This document shows, piece by piece, positions 53,504-62,171 of a stretch of 64,000 nt of DNA. The translations under genes were made by a program, and so were the position numbers. Within the stretch, counting starts at the first letter, position 1. Each line of letters begins with the position of its first letter. Origin of the DNA: Gammaproteobacteria bacterium (GTDB taxonomy: Bacteria; Pseudomonadota; Gammaproteobacteria; UBA5861). The DNA lies in contig JAKSCV010000058.1 in NCBI GenBank assembly GCA_022360445.1, positions 92,905 through 156,904 of the forward strand, in the 5' to 3' direction. The notes under the pieces are model-generated. The model saw only the letters and a program-made list of their open reading frames with translations. It did no database searches and was not told the DNA's origin.

Positions 53504-54087
53504 CGAGCTCTGTACCTTTTAAAAAAATAAATCCCTCCAGCAGCTACGAGCCCGACAACCCCTCCATAAAGATGGGAGTCGACAGCCACTTTACCCCCCA
53601 CATTCGACTCGGAACCCGGCACAGGGCCATACCTCTGCTCCCAAGCCAATTTGGCAATAGTCACCACCAATAACATCATATGTGTTTTCGGGTAGCGTTT
53701 CAGCCCACCCAACGCACCCGCTAGAATTAAACCATGTAAAATGCCGGAAAATCCGACATACCAATGAATCTCTGGTGAGAAAAAATAAAGCCCAAGGCCC
53801 ACGCCAAGCGCGGATAGAAACAAGACCAATACCCATTCAATATCACGGTAGCTATCCCAGACCACCCAGTAAATCAACCCTAACCCCAACATATTCATCA
53901 CAAAGTGGGACCAGCCCAAGTGAACAAAATTTCCCGTCATCAGCAACCACACGTGCCCTTCGGCGACACTTGCCCGATCAAATCTGACGGCCTCTTCTAA
54001 ACCGACCAGCTGCAAAGCCAAACACAATAATCCGACTAAAAAGGGTACTAAGTGTGGAATTTCTGTGGGTATTTTCGCCGTGCTCAT
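53500..54087 (-). CDS. Rhombosortase (rhomboid-family intramembrane serine protease)
   Basis: 195 residues from ATG 54087; a longer frame to 54165 has no support. Six membrane segments are expected. The catalytic serine is in GFSGILHG and the catalytic histidine in VDSHLYGG, with HFVMNMLGLGLIYW upstream. This is the rhombosortase subtype, thought to process GlyGly-CTERM proteins at the inner membrane. It is convergent with recG. A GlyGly-CTERM substrate is not visible in the window. Confidence 0.85.
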   Translation of the reverse strand: MSTAKIPTEIPHLVPFLVGLLCLALQLVGLEEAVRFDRASVAEGHVWLLMTGNFVHLGWSHFVMNMLGLGLIYWVVWDSYRDIEWVLVLFLSALGVGLGLYFFSPEIHWYVGFSGILHGLILAGALGGLKRYPKTHMMLLVVTIAKLAWEQRYGPVPGSESNVGGKVAVDSHLYGGVVGLVAAGGIYFFKRYRAR

Positions 54088-54289
54088 GATGATTGAATGA
54101 CCTTCAGATGTGATTATTCCCACCAATTCTACATGGTTTGCCATCCGGACAAGCGCACATCTCAAAACACATTAAAAATAATGATATAGTGGTTAGAATC
54201 CAAAGTGGGCTGACCCTTCTATGGCGACACGACTCACAAGCGCCGCAAAAATAATTCACTAAAAATTTTTATCATTTCAGGGGATAGTT

Positions 54290-54745
54290 ATGACAGATAT
54301 TTATTTTGAAGACCTCAATGTGGGCGATACTTTTAAATCACCCGGCAGAACCGTCACACAGGCGGATGTTGTCGCCTTCGCGGGTTTGTCAGGTGACTAT
54401 ATGCCACTTCATACCGATATTGAGTATGGAAAAAGCACTATGTACGGTGAACCCATTGCACATGGCCTGCTTGGCCTGTCCATTGCCTCAGGTTTATTTA
54501 CACGCACGAAGCTAGCCACAGGCTTTGTCAACACCGTAATGGCGTTACTCGGACTCGAGTGGAAATTTACAGGGCCCATCAAGTTTAATGACACGATCCA
54601 CGTTTCTGTAAAAGTCATTGATAAACGCGAGACCAGCAAACCTGACCGTGGCATCATCACACTGGAACGCAGCGTCATAAATCAACGCGGCGAAACCGTA
54701 CAAATTGGTAAAACGCCTGTTATGATCAAGCGGCGAACAGACTAA
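54290..54745 (+). CDS. MaoC family acyl dehydratase
   Basis: 151-residue single hotdog domain. The hydratase motif is VVAFAGLSGDYMPLHTDIEY, with the catalytic Asp and His, and EPIAHGLLGLSIASGL follows. LEWKFTGPIKFNDTIHVSVKV is the usual central strand. It is an R-specific enoyl-CoA hydratase by family. It lies close to the minus-strand acyl-CoA operon and may supply its hydration step. Confidence 0.9.
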   Translation: MTDIYFEDLNVGDTFKSPGRTVTQADVVAFAGLSGDYMPLHTDIEYGKSTMYGEPIAHGLLGLSIASGLFTRTKLATGFVNTVMALLGLEWKFTGPIKFNDTIHVSVKVIDKRETSKPDRGIITLERSVINQRGETVQIGKTPVMIKRRTD

Positions 54746-54753
54746 GTTCACAC

Positions 54754-54779
54754 GCCTCCGGCTGATTAACGCCGGAGGC
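54754..54779. terminator. Convergent hairpin between MaoC and PaaI genes
   Basis: GCCTCCGGC (54754-54762) pairs perfectly with GCCGGAGGC (54771-54779) around an 8-base loop. No long U-tract follows on either side, so efficiency may be modest. Confidence 0.6.
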
Positions 54780-54783
54780 ACAC

Positions 54784-55218
54784 TTAGCGCTTTTGAATGG
54801 AAGAGTGCCGATAACGCATGGTTGCCTCAGCTACTGCAACCAAGTTATCCCGATCATCAAACAGCTCGGCGACAGACATAAAAATACTCTTTCCGCCACC
54901 TCGCTTACGGCCAACCGCAGAAACGCGCCCATGCGTAACAGCAGAAATAAAATTAGTGTTCATTGCTAATGTCATGGCCGCTTTTCTTGCCTCCAGTGTC
55001 GGCGCATAACAGCCCGACAATGTGGCTGCCGTATCAAGCACAGACATCAGAACACCCCCGTGCACCATTCCTGCCGGGTTAAGATGATGCTCCTGAATAT
55101 CCAAACTGATGATGACACGTTCAGGCAACCAGGACTCCAGCTCTAGCCCCATGTGCTGGCTGAATTTTTGTTCAAACCGTGGGCGATACAATTCGGCAAT
55201 ATCGGGCGATGCGGCCAC
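54784..55218 (-). CDS. PaaI/hotdog thioesterase
   Basis: 144 residues with the PaaI-like motif HHLNPAGMVHGGVLMSVLDT (asparagine and catalytic Asp of the family) and NFISAVTHGRVSA. These enzymes hydrolyse aryl- or acyl-CoA. It is 24 bp downstream of the thiolase-like gene on the same strand, so it is probably the last gene of that operon. It may release CoA from stalled intermediates. Confidence 0.9.
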   Translation of the reverse strand: MAASPDIAELYRPRFEQKFSQHMGLELESWLPERVIISLDIQEHHLNPAGMVHGGVLMSVLDTAATLSGCYAPTLEARKAAMTLAMNTNFISAVTHGRVSAVGRKRGGGKSIFMSVAELFDDRDNLVAVAEATMRYRHSSIQKR

Positions 55219-55242
55219 AGGACACTCCTTTATTGTTGGCCA

Positions 55243-56400
55243 CTACAATGCGGCTTCAGTCCCTAAAATATTGGTAATCTGGGAAGATAAAACACCGCCA
55301 TTGCCATGGCATAATGCAATTTCAGCGCCTTTCACCTGGCGCTCACCACACTCACCCCGCAGCTGCCGGATAGCCTCAACCAATGTGAACATACCGTACA
55401 TTCCTGGGTGAACACAGGAGAGCCCCCCACCATTGGTGTTGACAGGAAGGCTGCCTCCGGGCGCAATCGCGCCGCTCTCAACAAAGGCGCCGCCCTCTCC
55501 TTTTTTGACAAAGCCCAGGTCCTCCAGAAACATAATGGTATTGATTGTGAATGCATCATAAAGTTGAACCACATCAATATCTTTATGCGCCACACCTGCC
55601 ATTTCCATTGCGCGAGGGCCCGAGTCAGCCGCAGCCGATTCCGCAAGATCAGGCATCGCCAGAATATTCATGTGCCAGGTTGCCGCCGCACCGCCAAGTA
55701 AATACACCGGCTTTTGGGGCAAGTCCTTAGCTCGCTCGGCAGACACCATCACCAAGGCGGCCCCACCGTCTGTCACAAGACAACAATCGCGAACACTTAA
55801 CGGGCTGGATACCATTCGCGAGGCCAGAACGTCTTCGATGGTTAATGGGTCTCGCATAAAGGCATCCGGGTTCATTTCAGCCCACTTACGCGCAGCGACT
55901 GCAACATGAGCGAGTTGCTCACGCGTTGTGCCATATTCATGCATATGGCGCGAAGCGGCTAACGCATAGGACGTAGCTGGAAACAGCGGCTTGTAATCAG
56001 CCTCATAAGTGAATGGTTTAACGGAAGAAACGAGTTTGCCCGATGCAGAACGCTGATTACTGCCATAGAAAATCAACGCGGTATCACATAGACCTTCTTT
56101 AATTGCCATTGCAGCCATTAAGGTGTGCGACAAAAAGGTAGAACCACCTGTCCGGTTATTATCGGAAAACTTGGGTTTAATCCCCATCATTTCAGCCAGT
56201 AATAAACCGGATAAGGGACTACAATCGCCCGGTAGAGCGCCAAACACAGCATCCACATCTTGTGTTGTTAATCCCGCTTCCACCAATGCTTTGTAGCTTG
56301 CTTGCAGTGCAATATCTTCAGATGACATGCCAGGTGCTTCGCCTAAGCCCGCCAGTGCAGCCCCTACAAATGCGGCTGCGCCACGAATGGTATTCTCCAT
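55243..56400 (-). CDS. Thiolase-fold protein lacking the nucleophilic cysteine (Ltp2-like)
   Basis: 385 residues from ATG 56400. The fold is thiolase/SCP-x-like: VDAVFGALPGD, ALIFYGSNQRSASG and VVQLYDAFTINTIMFLEDLG, ending ALCHGNGGVLSSQ. The active-site loop reads NNRTGGSTFL (81-90), where a catalytic thiolase has a Cys in NNxCSTGST. Cysteine loss is known in Ltp2-type retro-aldolases of steroid side-chain degradation, which work with a DUF35 partner. The adjacent DUF35 gene supports that reading. Confidence 0.85.
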   Translation of the reverse strand: MENTIRGAAAFVGAALAGLGEAPGMSSEDIALQASYKALVEAGLTTQDVDAVFGALPGDCSPLSGLLLAEMMGIKPKFSDNNRTGGSTFLSHTLMAAMAIKEGLCDTALIFYGSNQRSASGKLVSSVKPFTYEADYKPLFPATSYALAASRHMHEYGTTREQLAHVAVAARKWAEMNPDAFMRDPLTIEDVLASRMVSSPLSVRDCCLVTDGGAALVMVSAERAKDLPQKPVYLLGGAAATWHMNILAMPDLAESAAADSGPRAMEMAGVAHKDIDVVQLYDAFTINTIMFLEDLGFVKKGEGGAFVESGAIAPGGSLPVNTNGGGLSCVHPGMYGMFTLVEAIRQLRGECGERQVKGAEIALCHGNGGVLSSQITNILGTEAAL

Positions 56401-56410
56401 TTTTACACCC

Positions 56411-56803
56411 CTACTCCTGATCAAAAACAACCATTGGCTTCTCGCCAGTGGTATCTACCCGAGCTTTAACACTCATGCCAATCTTCACTGCATCGTGGCC
56501 AACCCCTTCTACCCGGCTCATCATCCGTGGTCCTTCCTCAAGATCGACAAGCACCACGTTATACGGGCCGCCTTTTTCTGCTCGCCGATTAATGACGCTC
56601 ACCGCATAAACGACGCCCCGCCCCGAAGGTTCCACCCAGGCCATATCGTAGCTGCCACAATGCGAACAAAGTGCCCGTGGATAATAAACATGGCTCTGAC
56701 AGGCATTACAACGCTGAATATAAAATTGACCTTTTTGCAAATACTCCTGATAAACCTTATCTGGACCAGGTTGAGTGAAAACCGGTTCATTTGCTTCTGA
56801 CAT
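56411..56803 (-). CDS. DUF35 zinc-ribbon/OB-fold protein
   Basis: 130 residues from ATG 56803, which has GGGAGAA eight bases upstream. A four-Cys zinc ribbon is in CNACQSHVYYPRALCSHCGS, followed by the OB-fold (GRGVVYAVSVINRRAEKGGP). Such proteins form an essential subunit of thiolase-like or retro-aldolase complexes. It is translated 10 bp before the thiolase-like gene, the canonical pairing. Confidence 0.9.
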   Translation of the reverse strand: MSEANEPVFTQPGPDKVYQEYLQKGQFYIQRCNACQSHVYYPRALCSHCGSYDMAWVEPSGRGVVYAVSVINRRAEKGGPYNVVLVDLEEGPRMMSRVEGVGHDAVKIGMSVKARVDTTGEKPMVVFDQE

Positions 56804-56830
56804 TTCTATTTCTCCCAACAAGAGTCGTAG

Positions 56831-57964
56831 TTAACCCGGCAGCTGTAATACTGCCTTTGCCAAAATATTTCTCTGAATTTCATTCGTCCCGCCATAAATA
56901 GACGCTGGACGAGAAGAAAAACTTTGATTAGCCGGGTGTACACTACCGCCATCACTTAAACTGACCGGCGCATCGAGAACACTCGCTTCACCGCCCACTT
57001 CAACCAGCATATCTGTCACTCGTTGTGCCGCTTCGGTAATCCAGATCTTGAGCATTGAAACTTCAGGACCAAGCTCATCACCACGGCGTAAAACTTCTGC
57101 GAAGCGGATGAACGCCGCATCCAGATCATCAACGTCGAGTGTTAACTTGGTATAACGAGCTCTGAAGACAGGGTCATCAAAAAGGCCGTTGTCTATGGCC
57201 ATCTGCTTCACCAGCTTAAGTGGGAAGCGTGCAATTTTAGGAGCACCAATCGTGATGCGCTCTGCCCCCAAGAGGGACTTGGCCATGGTCCAACCTTGAT
57301 TGATTTCACCCACGATATTTTCTTTGGGTACTTTGACATTATCAAAAAAGACTTCGCAAAATTCCGAATTGCCGGTGAGGTTTTTAATTTTTTTAATAGT
57401 GATACCCGGCAATTTCATGTCAGCCAGCAAGAAACTGATGCCTTCCTGCTTCTTAACATCTTTATTCGTACGAACGAGCAAGAAAATCATGTCGGCATCG
57501 TGCGCATAAGATGTCCAGATTTTCTGCCCATTCACAACAAAGTGATCCCCGTCCAGTACAGCGGCTGTACGTAACCCTGCCAGATCAGACCCTGCGCCCG
57601 GCTCTGAATAACCCTGACACCAGCGAATCTCACAGGACAAGATTTTCGGCAAATAAAAAGCCTTTTGCTCCTCGGTCCCATAGCGGATTAATAAGTGCCC
57701 CAACATGGTGATACCCATGTTAGGCGCGCTGTTAACACCATAATTATCAAACTCTTCCTGGAAAACGAGCTGCTCATAGGGCGACAAGCCCATACCCCCG
57801 TATTCTTTTGGCCAGCTGGGTGCAGCCCACCCTTTTTCATGCAGCTTAAGCTGCCAGTCGTGCGTTTCCTTCAGACTCAAACGGTGCGCTGGAAAACGCC
57901 ACTTTTCAGGAAAGTTGGCCTTAAGAAACTCGCGTACTTCATTACGAAATGCTTGTTCGTTCAC
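56831..57964 (-). CDS. Acyl-CoA dehydrogenase, subunit with GTN motif
   Basis: 377 residues, GTG start at 57964 (VNEQAFRNEVREFLK). WCQGYSEPGAGSDLAGLRTA and VNGQKIWTSYAHDAD are the FAD/substrate loops, and the end has SIYGGTNEIQRNILAKAVL. The Glu found in EGT of many enzymes is Gly here, as in other long-chain or heteromeric types. It is next to a second, shorter-featured acyl-CoA dehydrogenase, so the two may form an alpha2-beta2 enzyme. Confidence 0.9.
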   Translation of the reverse strand: MNEQAFRNEVREFLKANFPEKWRFPAHRLSLKETHDWQLKLHEKGWAAPSWPKEYGGMGLSPYEQLVFQEEFDNYGVNSAPNMGITMLGHLLIRYGTEEQKAFYLPKILSCEIRWCQGYSEPGAGSDLAGLRTAAVLDGDHFVVNGQKIWTSYAHDADMIFLLVRTNKDVKKQEGISFLLADMKLPGITIKKIKNLTGNSEFCEVFFDNVKVPKENIVGEINQGWTMAKSLLGAERITIGAPKIARFPLKLVKQMAIDNGLFDDPVFRARYTKLTLDVDDLDAAFIRFAEVLRRGDELGPEVSMLKIWITEAAQRVTDMLVEVGGEASVLDAPVSLSDGGSVHPANQSFSSRPASIYGGTNEIQRNILAKAVLQLPG

Positions 57965-57990
57965 GTAATCACCCCTTTTCAAAGATAGCG

Positions 57991-59130
57991 TTAAGCTGCG
58001 TTTGTCAATTCACCATAACGCGTACGGTGAAATGTGGCTTGACCCAGCCAGGCCGACAGCACCATTGCCTTTTTGAGATACAAACCGATATCGCACTCAT
58101 CCGTGTAACCAATTCCGCCGTGCATCTGGATACAGCTTTTTGTGACTTGCAGCGCAGCATCCGAACATCGCGCTTTTACTTGGCTAGCGGCCTTGGCACG
58201 CGCAGCAGTATCTTCTGTTTCATCAAACGTTTTAGCCGCCTGAATTAAGACAGACCGGGACAATTCAACCAGAATAAAAGTATCTACTGCACGGTGCTGA
58301 AGGGCCTGGAAACTACCAATCGGTCGGCCAAATTGTTCACGCTGTTTGATGTAGTCCACAGTGATTTCAAGCGCACGCGCCATAACCCCGAAAAGCTCCG
58401 CGCTCACAGCGAGGCGGGATTCCTCGATGACTCTTTCAAGGGTAGCGACGCCCGCTGAGGCAATCACACGGTCCTTGGCGACCACCACGTTGCTTAACGA
58501 CAATGTGCCAAAAAAGCCACCATCAACCCGCTCTTCAAACTCAACAGAAACACCTTCAGCATCTTTATTGACCAAAAGCAAGATCGTGCGCCCTCCCTCT
58601 TTCGCTGAGACAATAAACGCATTCATGCCTCCTGCGGAGGGAATAAACAGCTTTTTACCGGAAACAACATACCCGTCATCGGTTTCCTTCGCGGTTACTG
58701 CTTCTGCTTCTAAACTCATTGAAGCGATGTTCTCTTGCCAGGCAACGGCCACTTTCCATTCGCCTGCTACCAACTTTGGCAAGTATTCCGCCTTGCAGGC
58801 ATCATTTTCACCGTAAAGCAGCCCTCCCGCTCCCATAACAGCTGCCGAAATTAAAGGCTCTGGCGATAAAAAGCGTCCGGACTGTTCCAACAGGTGGATA
58901 ATTTCGCTGAACTTCAGATTCATACCGTCGTACTCTTCAGGCAACATGCCTCCCAACCAGCCCAGTTCAGCCATGGATCGCCAACGATCATCACGATAGC
59001 CTGGCTGCCGGCCTCGCTGCGCTCGTATACCTTTTAAATCACCATCCTCACCAAAAAATGATGCCGCACTGTCACGGATCATTTGTTGTTCTTCAGTTAG
59101 TCGATCAATACGGGATTGTAGGTCTAACAC
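57991..59130 (-). CDS. Acyl-CoA dehydrogenase partner subunit
   Basis: 379 residues, GTG start at 59130 with GAGGAG six bases upstream. The acyl-CoA dehydrogenase fold is recognisable (LGWLGGMLPEEYDG, VSGKKLFIPSAGGMNAFIVS, REQFGRPIGSFQALQHRAVD, IQMHGGIGYTDECDIGLYLK). It lacks the C-terminal GTN/EGT box and ends RTRYGEL. This matches the companion subunit of paired dehydrogenases such as the steroid side-chain enzymes. First gene of the operon. Confidence 0.88.
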   Translation of the reverse strand: MLDLQSRIDRLTEEQQMIRDSAASFFGEDGDLKGIRAQRGRQPGYRDDRWRSMAELGWLGGMLPEEYDGMNLKFSEIIHLLEQSGRFLSPEPLISAAVMGAGGLLYGENDACKAEYLPKLVAGEWKVAVAWQENIASMSLEAEAVTAKETDDGYVVSGKKLFIPSAGGMNAFIVSAKEGGRTILLLVNKDAEGVSVEFEERVDGGFFGTLSLSNVVVAKDRVIASAGVATLERVIEESRLAVSAELFGVMARALEITVDYIKQREQFGRPIGSFQALQHRAVDTFILVELSRSVLIQAAKTFDETEDTAARAKAASQVKARCSDAALQVTKSCIQMHGGIGYTDECDIGLYLKKAMVLSAWLGQATFHRTRYGELTNAA

Positions 59131-59421
59131 GTTGAGCTCCTCGTAAATTAAAATTCGCCATGAAATTACCTGAGCCATTCTTTATGAAGGCATAGGCAAC
59201 TAGGTTAATATCTAAAAATCGCTTGGGAATCCCTTAAAACTTAATTATTAATACCGGCTTCTAAGCTGAGCCAGTTTTATTTCTTTTAAACTCGCACAAC
59301 AGTATTCTAAGCCGACTGAATAGTCAATTGGGCCAAATCAAATAAGGTCCTACCATTGATCTCTCGATGATGGGATGGACAACCCAACCTGCGCCCCGAC
59401 AGGGGCAGAATCAAATACTGT
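59131..59421. other. Intergenic region before the rpsT promoter
   Basis: No gene was seen. GCCCCGACAGGGGC at 59393-59406 forms a short hairpin and TCAAATACTGTTTGA at 59411-59425 is an inverted repeat overlapping the rpsT -35 box. The promoter of the minus-strand acyl-CoA operon must lie here but was not recognised. Confidence 0.4.
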
Positions 59422-59450
59422 TTGATTTATACGCTTGTTGCGATTATATT
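59422..59450 (+). promoter_or_regulatory. Predicted rpsT promoter
   Basis: TTGATT (59422-59427) and TATATT (59445-59450) are spaced by 17 bases. Transcription would start near 59457, giving a leader of about 48 nt with AGGAGA before the start codon. Confidence 0.5.
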
Positions 59451-59504
59451 TACGCGTTGACTTTACACGATATGATACTCATCAGATTCTAGGAGACAGG
59501 CACC

Positions 59505-59765
59505 TTGGCCAACTCACCTCAAGCGAAAAAACGTGCCCGGCAGGGAGAAAAACGTCGTCAACACAATGCCAGTATGCGTTCAAGTATGCGTACAGCTGTG
59601 AAGAAAGTGATGTATGCAATCGAGGCTGGCGACAAAGAAAAAGCGACTGATGCCTATCAAGAAGCCGTACCCGCGTTAGACAGCATGGCACGCAAAGGCT
59701 TGATTCATAAGAACAAAGCAGGTAGGCAAAAAAAGCGCATGAACGCGCAAATTAAAGCACTATAA
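59505..59765 (+). CDS. rpsT: Ribosomal protein S20
   Basis: 86 residues, basic. [20 protein letters not shown] and the late [17 protein letters not shown] are S20. It binds 16S rRNA early in 30S assembly. The start codon is TTG, as in E. coli rpsT, where the weak UUG start takes part in autoregulation. AGGAGA precedes it by seven bases. A strong terminator follows 30 bp after the stop. Confidence 0.97.
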   Translation: MANSPQAKKRARQGEKRRQHNASMRSSMRTAVKKVMYAIEAGDKEKATDAYQEAVPALDSMARKGLIHKNKAGRQKKRMNAQIKAL

Positions 59766-59794
59766 TTAAACTCGTTGCCTTCAAAAGAGTCGTG

Positions 59795-59823
59795 TAAAGG
59801 CCAGCTCTCGCTGGCCTTTTTGC
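59795..59823 (+). terminator. rpsT intrinsic terminator
   Basis: AAAGGCCAGC (59796-59805 region) and GCTGGCCTTT pair around TCTC, followed by a T-rich tail. It lies about 30 bp after the rpsT stop. Confidence 0.88.
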
Positions 59824-59892
59824 GTTATCCTGTCTCGCATTTAAAATAAGCTAAAACCTTTACCTGTACGCGAGCCAATAACCTCTCCTTCA

Positions 59893-60691
59893 AAGTTACC
59901 CACTTTCTATATCTCTCATGGAGCGGGACCCTGTTTTTTTTATGGACTGGACCTTAGGCGCCCCAGACACTAGGGATCGCATGGCACAGTGGTTAACTCT
60001 GCGTTTACCAAAAACCGTCGGGATAAAACCAAAGGCTTTAGTTGCATTCTCGGCGCACTGGGAATGCAAAACACTCCGGATTAATAACCATGCAACTCCT
60101 CCGCTTATTTACGATTACTACGGCTTTCCCAAACTTAATCCTGCGCTCGGGGAGCCCAAGCTCGCTCAAGGGATCCAAAACTTATTCATACAAGCGGGTA
60201 TTATGGCCTCAATCGATGAGAGGCTCGGCCTCACGGTGTTTTCATCCCCTTAAAACTGAGCTACCCTCAAGCCGATATTCCTATTGTCCAGATCTCCCTT
60301 ATGGAAGGGTTGACTCCTGAAACGCACTTTCAACTAAGGCAAGCCTTAAATCGTTACGAGAAAAAGGGAGCTCAATCATTGACAGTGGCATGAGCTATCA
60401 CAATATGCAAATGCTGATGCAATTACCTCAAAAGAATGACATCTCAGATCGTTCTAATCAATGGCTCACTGAAACGTGTACGACATCACCCAGCGCCCGA
60501 AAAAACAGTTAATCGCTTGGGAGTCAGCACCTTTTGCACAGCAGGCGCACCCACGGGAAGAACACTTACTGCCGCTGGTGGTTGCCGCTAGTGCGGCCAG
60601 TAAGGAACCTGGTTATTGTATTTTTACAGACCGCGTGATGGGAGCAACCATTTCAGCGTGTCAATTTGGAGAGGCATTCACTTTGAGCTAA
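59893..60691 (+). pseudogene. Decayed LigB/DODA-type extradiol dioxygenase
   Basis: Ordered pieces of one protein lie in several frames: KLPTFYISHGAGPCFF, then MDWTLGAPDTRDRMAQWL to ALVAFSAHWE, then HGVFIPLKLSYPQADIPIVQ, then SGMSYHNMQMLMQ, and KQLIAWESAPFAQQAHPREE to RVMGATISACQFG. These are the LigB-type landmarks (ISHGAG, SAHWE, HGVFIPL, HPREEHLLPL). At least four frameshifts are needed, one at a T8 run (59934-59941). The neighbouring genes are intact, so I read this as a true pseudogene. Confidence 0.85.
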
Positions 60692-60731
60692 CTCGATTGA
60701 ATTTCGCTTGATTCCCTGCCGCTAAAAGCCC

Positions 60732-62150
60732 CTAGCTTCGCTCACTGAGCAGCTTCGGCATCTTGCCCCCCAAGGCTTTGAAATCAAGACATACTTTCAA
60801 ACCCGGCTCATTATCACCTAAGATTAATTGCGCTTTATGTGCACCGGCAATCGCTTTGACAAGGCTCAAACCCAAGCCGTTACCGACACTACTGCGTGCG
60901 CCTTCAAGCCGTACCATTCTCTCCAACACCCGCTCACGGTCAGCCTCCGGAATACCCGGACCTGTATCAGTCACGCATAACTGAATAGCGCTACCCTTTT
61001 TTAATACACTCAAACTCACCCAGCCGTTCAATGGCGTATATTTAATCGCATTATCCAGTAAATTACTGATTGCTTGGGCGATGAGCCGTTTATTCCCCCA
61101 GACTCGGCAGCCGTCATCACACTGCCAGGTGAATTGAAGTAACTGTTCCTCTGCAGCAGCCTCGTAGAGTTCGGCCAGGTCATTCGCCACCTCATCCAAC
61201 GCCACTTCAGACCAATCAATTTCATCAATGCCCGACTCAACACGCGCAATGTTTAATAGCGCATTAAACGTCGCAATCAGTTCTTCAGCATCTTCGATCG
61301 CACACTGCATAACTGAGCGGTACTCTTCGGTATCACGCCCATCCAGCAAGGTGACTTCCAGTCGGTTCCGCAAACGATTTAAAGGGCTACGCAAGTCGTG
61401 CGCAATGTTGTCTGTTACTTGCCGCATGCCATCCATTAACTGCTCGATGCGACCCAGCATTAAGTTCAGTTTACTGGATAACTCATCAAACTCATCCTGA
61501 CGATTATGTACAACAAGCCGCTGGGACAGGTCTCCATCAATGATATTACCTGCTGTTGAACTGATCACATCAATTCGACGCAATACGTTATAACCAAAAA
61601 ACACACCGACACAAAGTGCAAAAAGCAGAGTCAGGCCCGTTGCAACAACCGCTGCCGAAGAAATATGGCGCAACAACTCTTTTTCGGTCGAGATGTCATG
61701 TGCAATCAACAAGGTATAACCATTGGTTAAATTAGAGACAATGACCCGCATGGGTCGTTTGGCACCGGCATCCCCTGGCAGCTCAATCAAATCATCGAGC
61801 CGAAGTGAGAAAAATCGTTGCTCTGTCGAAGACGGCCACTCCCAGCGAGAGGCCGGCCCAAACAGCTGACTGTTATCAGGCCCGGACAGTAGATAGAGAT
61901 TGGAGCCTCCCCTGTCTTCAACATTGCGTTGCTGAAGGGTCGTCAATAATGCTGGCAACGCCCGGGTACGGTAGAGCTTACTTAAAACATCAGACTCTAG
62001 TCGCAAACGGTTGTCTATTTGAGTCGTGACGTGGTCATCTGTTGTCCAGTAAACATAGTAAAGCGAGCCCGCCGAAAAGAGGCTGAACGCCAAGGTGAGC
62101 AGCAGAGAGAGTCGAAAGGCCGTGGTATTGCGTAAGCGTGAGAGTTTCAT
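60732..62150 (-). CDS. Sensor histidine kinase with HAMP domain
   Basis: 472 residues from ATG 62150; a longer TTG/GTG frame to 62162 is unsupported. Two membrane segments (about 13-35 and 165-185) flank a periplasmic domain with polar repeats. HAMP follows, then HisKA with MRQVTDNIAHDLRSPLNRLR, then HATPase_c with GVSVLDNAIKY-like NLLDNAIKYTPLNG, DTGPGIPEADRERV and GNGLGLSLVKAI. It phosphorylates the response regulator encoded upstream. The signal is unknown; a DegP/MucD protease is divergent, suggesting envelope stress. Confidence 0.9.
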   Translation of the reverse strand: MKLSRLRNTTAFRLSLLLTLAFSLFSAGSLYYVYWTTDDHVTTQIDNRLRLESDVLSKLYRTRALPALLTTLQQRNVEDRGGSNLYLLSGPDNSQLFGPASRWEWPSSTEQRFFSLRLDDLIELPGDAGAKRPMRVIVSNLTNGYTLLIAHDISTEKELLRHISSAAVVATGLTLLFALCVGVFFGYNVLRRIDVISSTAGNIIDGDLSQRLVVHNRQDEFDELSSKLNLMLGRIEQLMDGMRQVTDNIAHDLRSPLNRLRNRLEVTLLDGRDTEEYRSVMQCAIEDAEELIATFNALLNIARVESGIDEIDWSEVALDEVANDLAELYEAAAEEQLLQFTWQCDDGCRVWGNKRLIAQAISNLLDNAIKYTPLNGWVSLSVLKKGSAIQLCVTDTGPGIPEADRERVLERMVRLEGARSSVGNGLGLSLVKAIAGAHKAQLILGDNEPGLKVCLDFKALGGKMPKLLSERS

Positions 62151-62171
62151 AACTACTCTCACGAGAACAGG

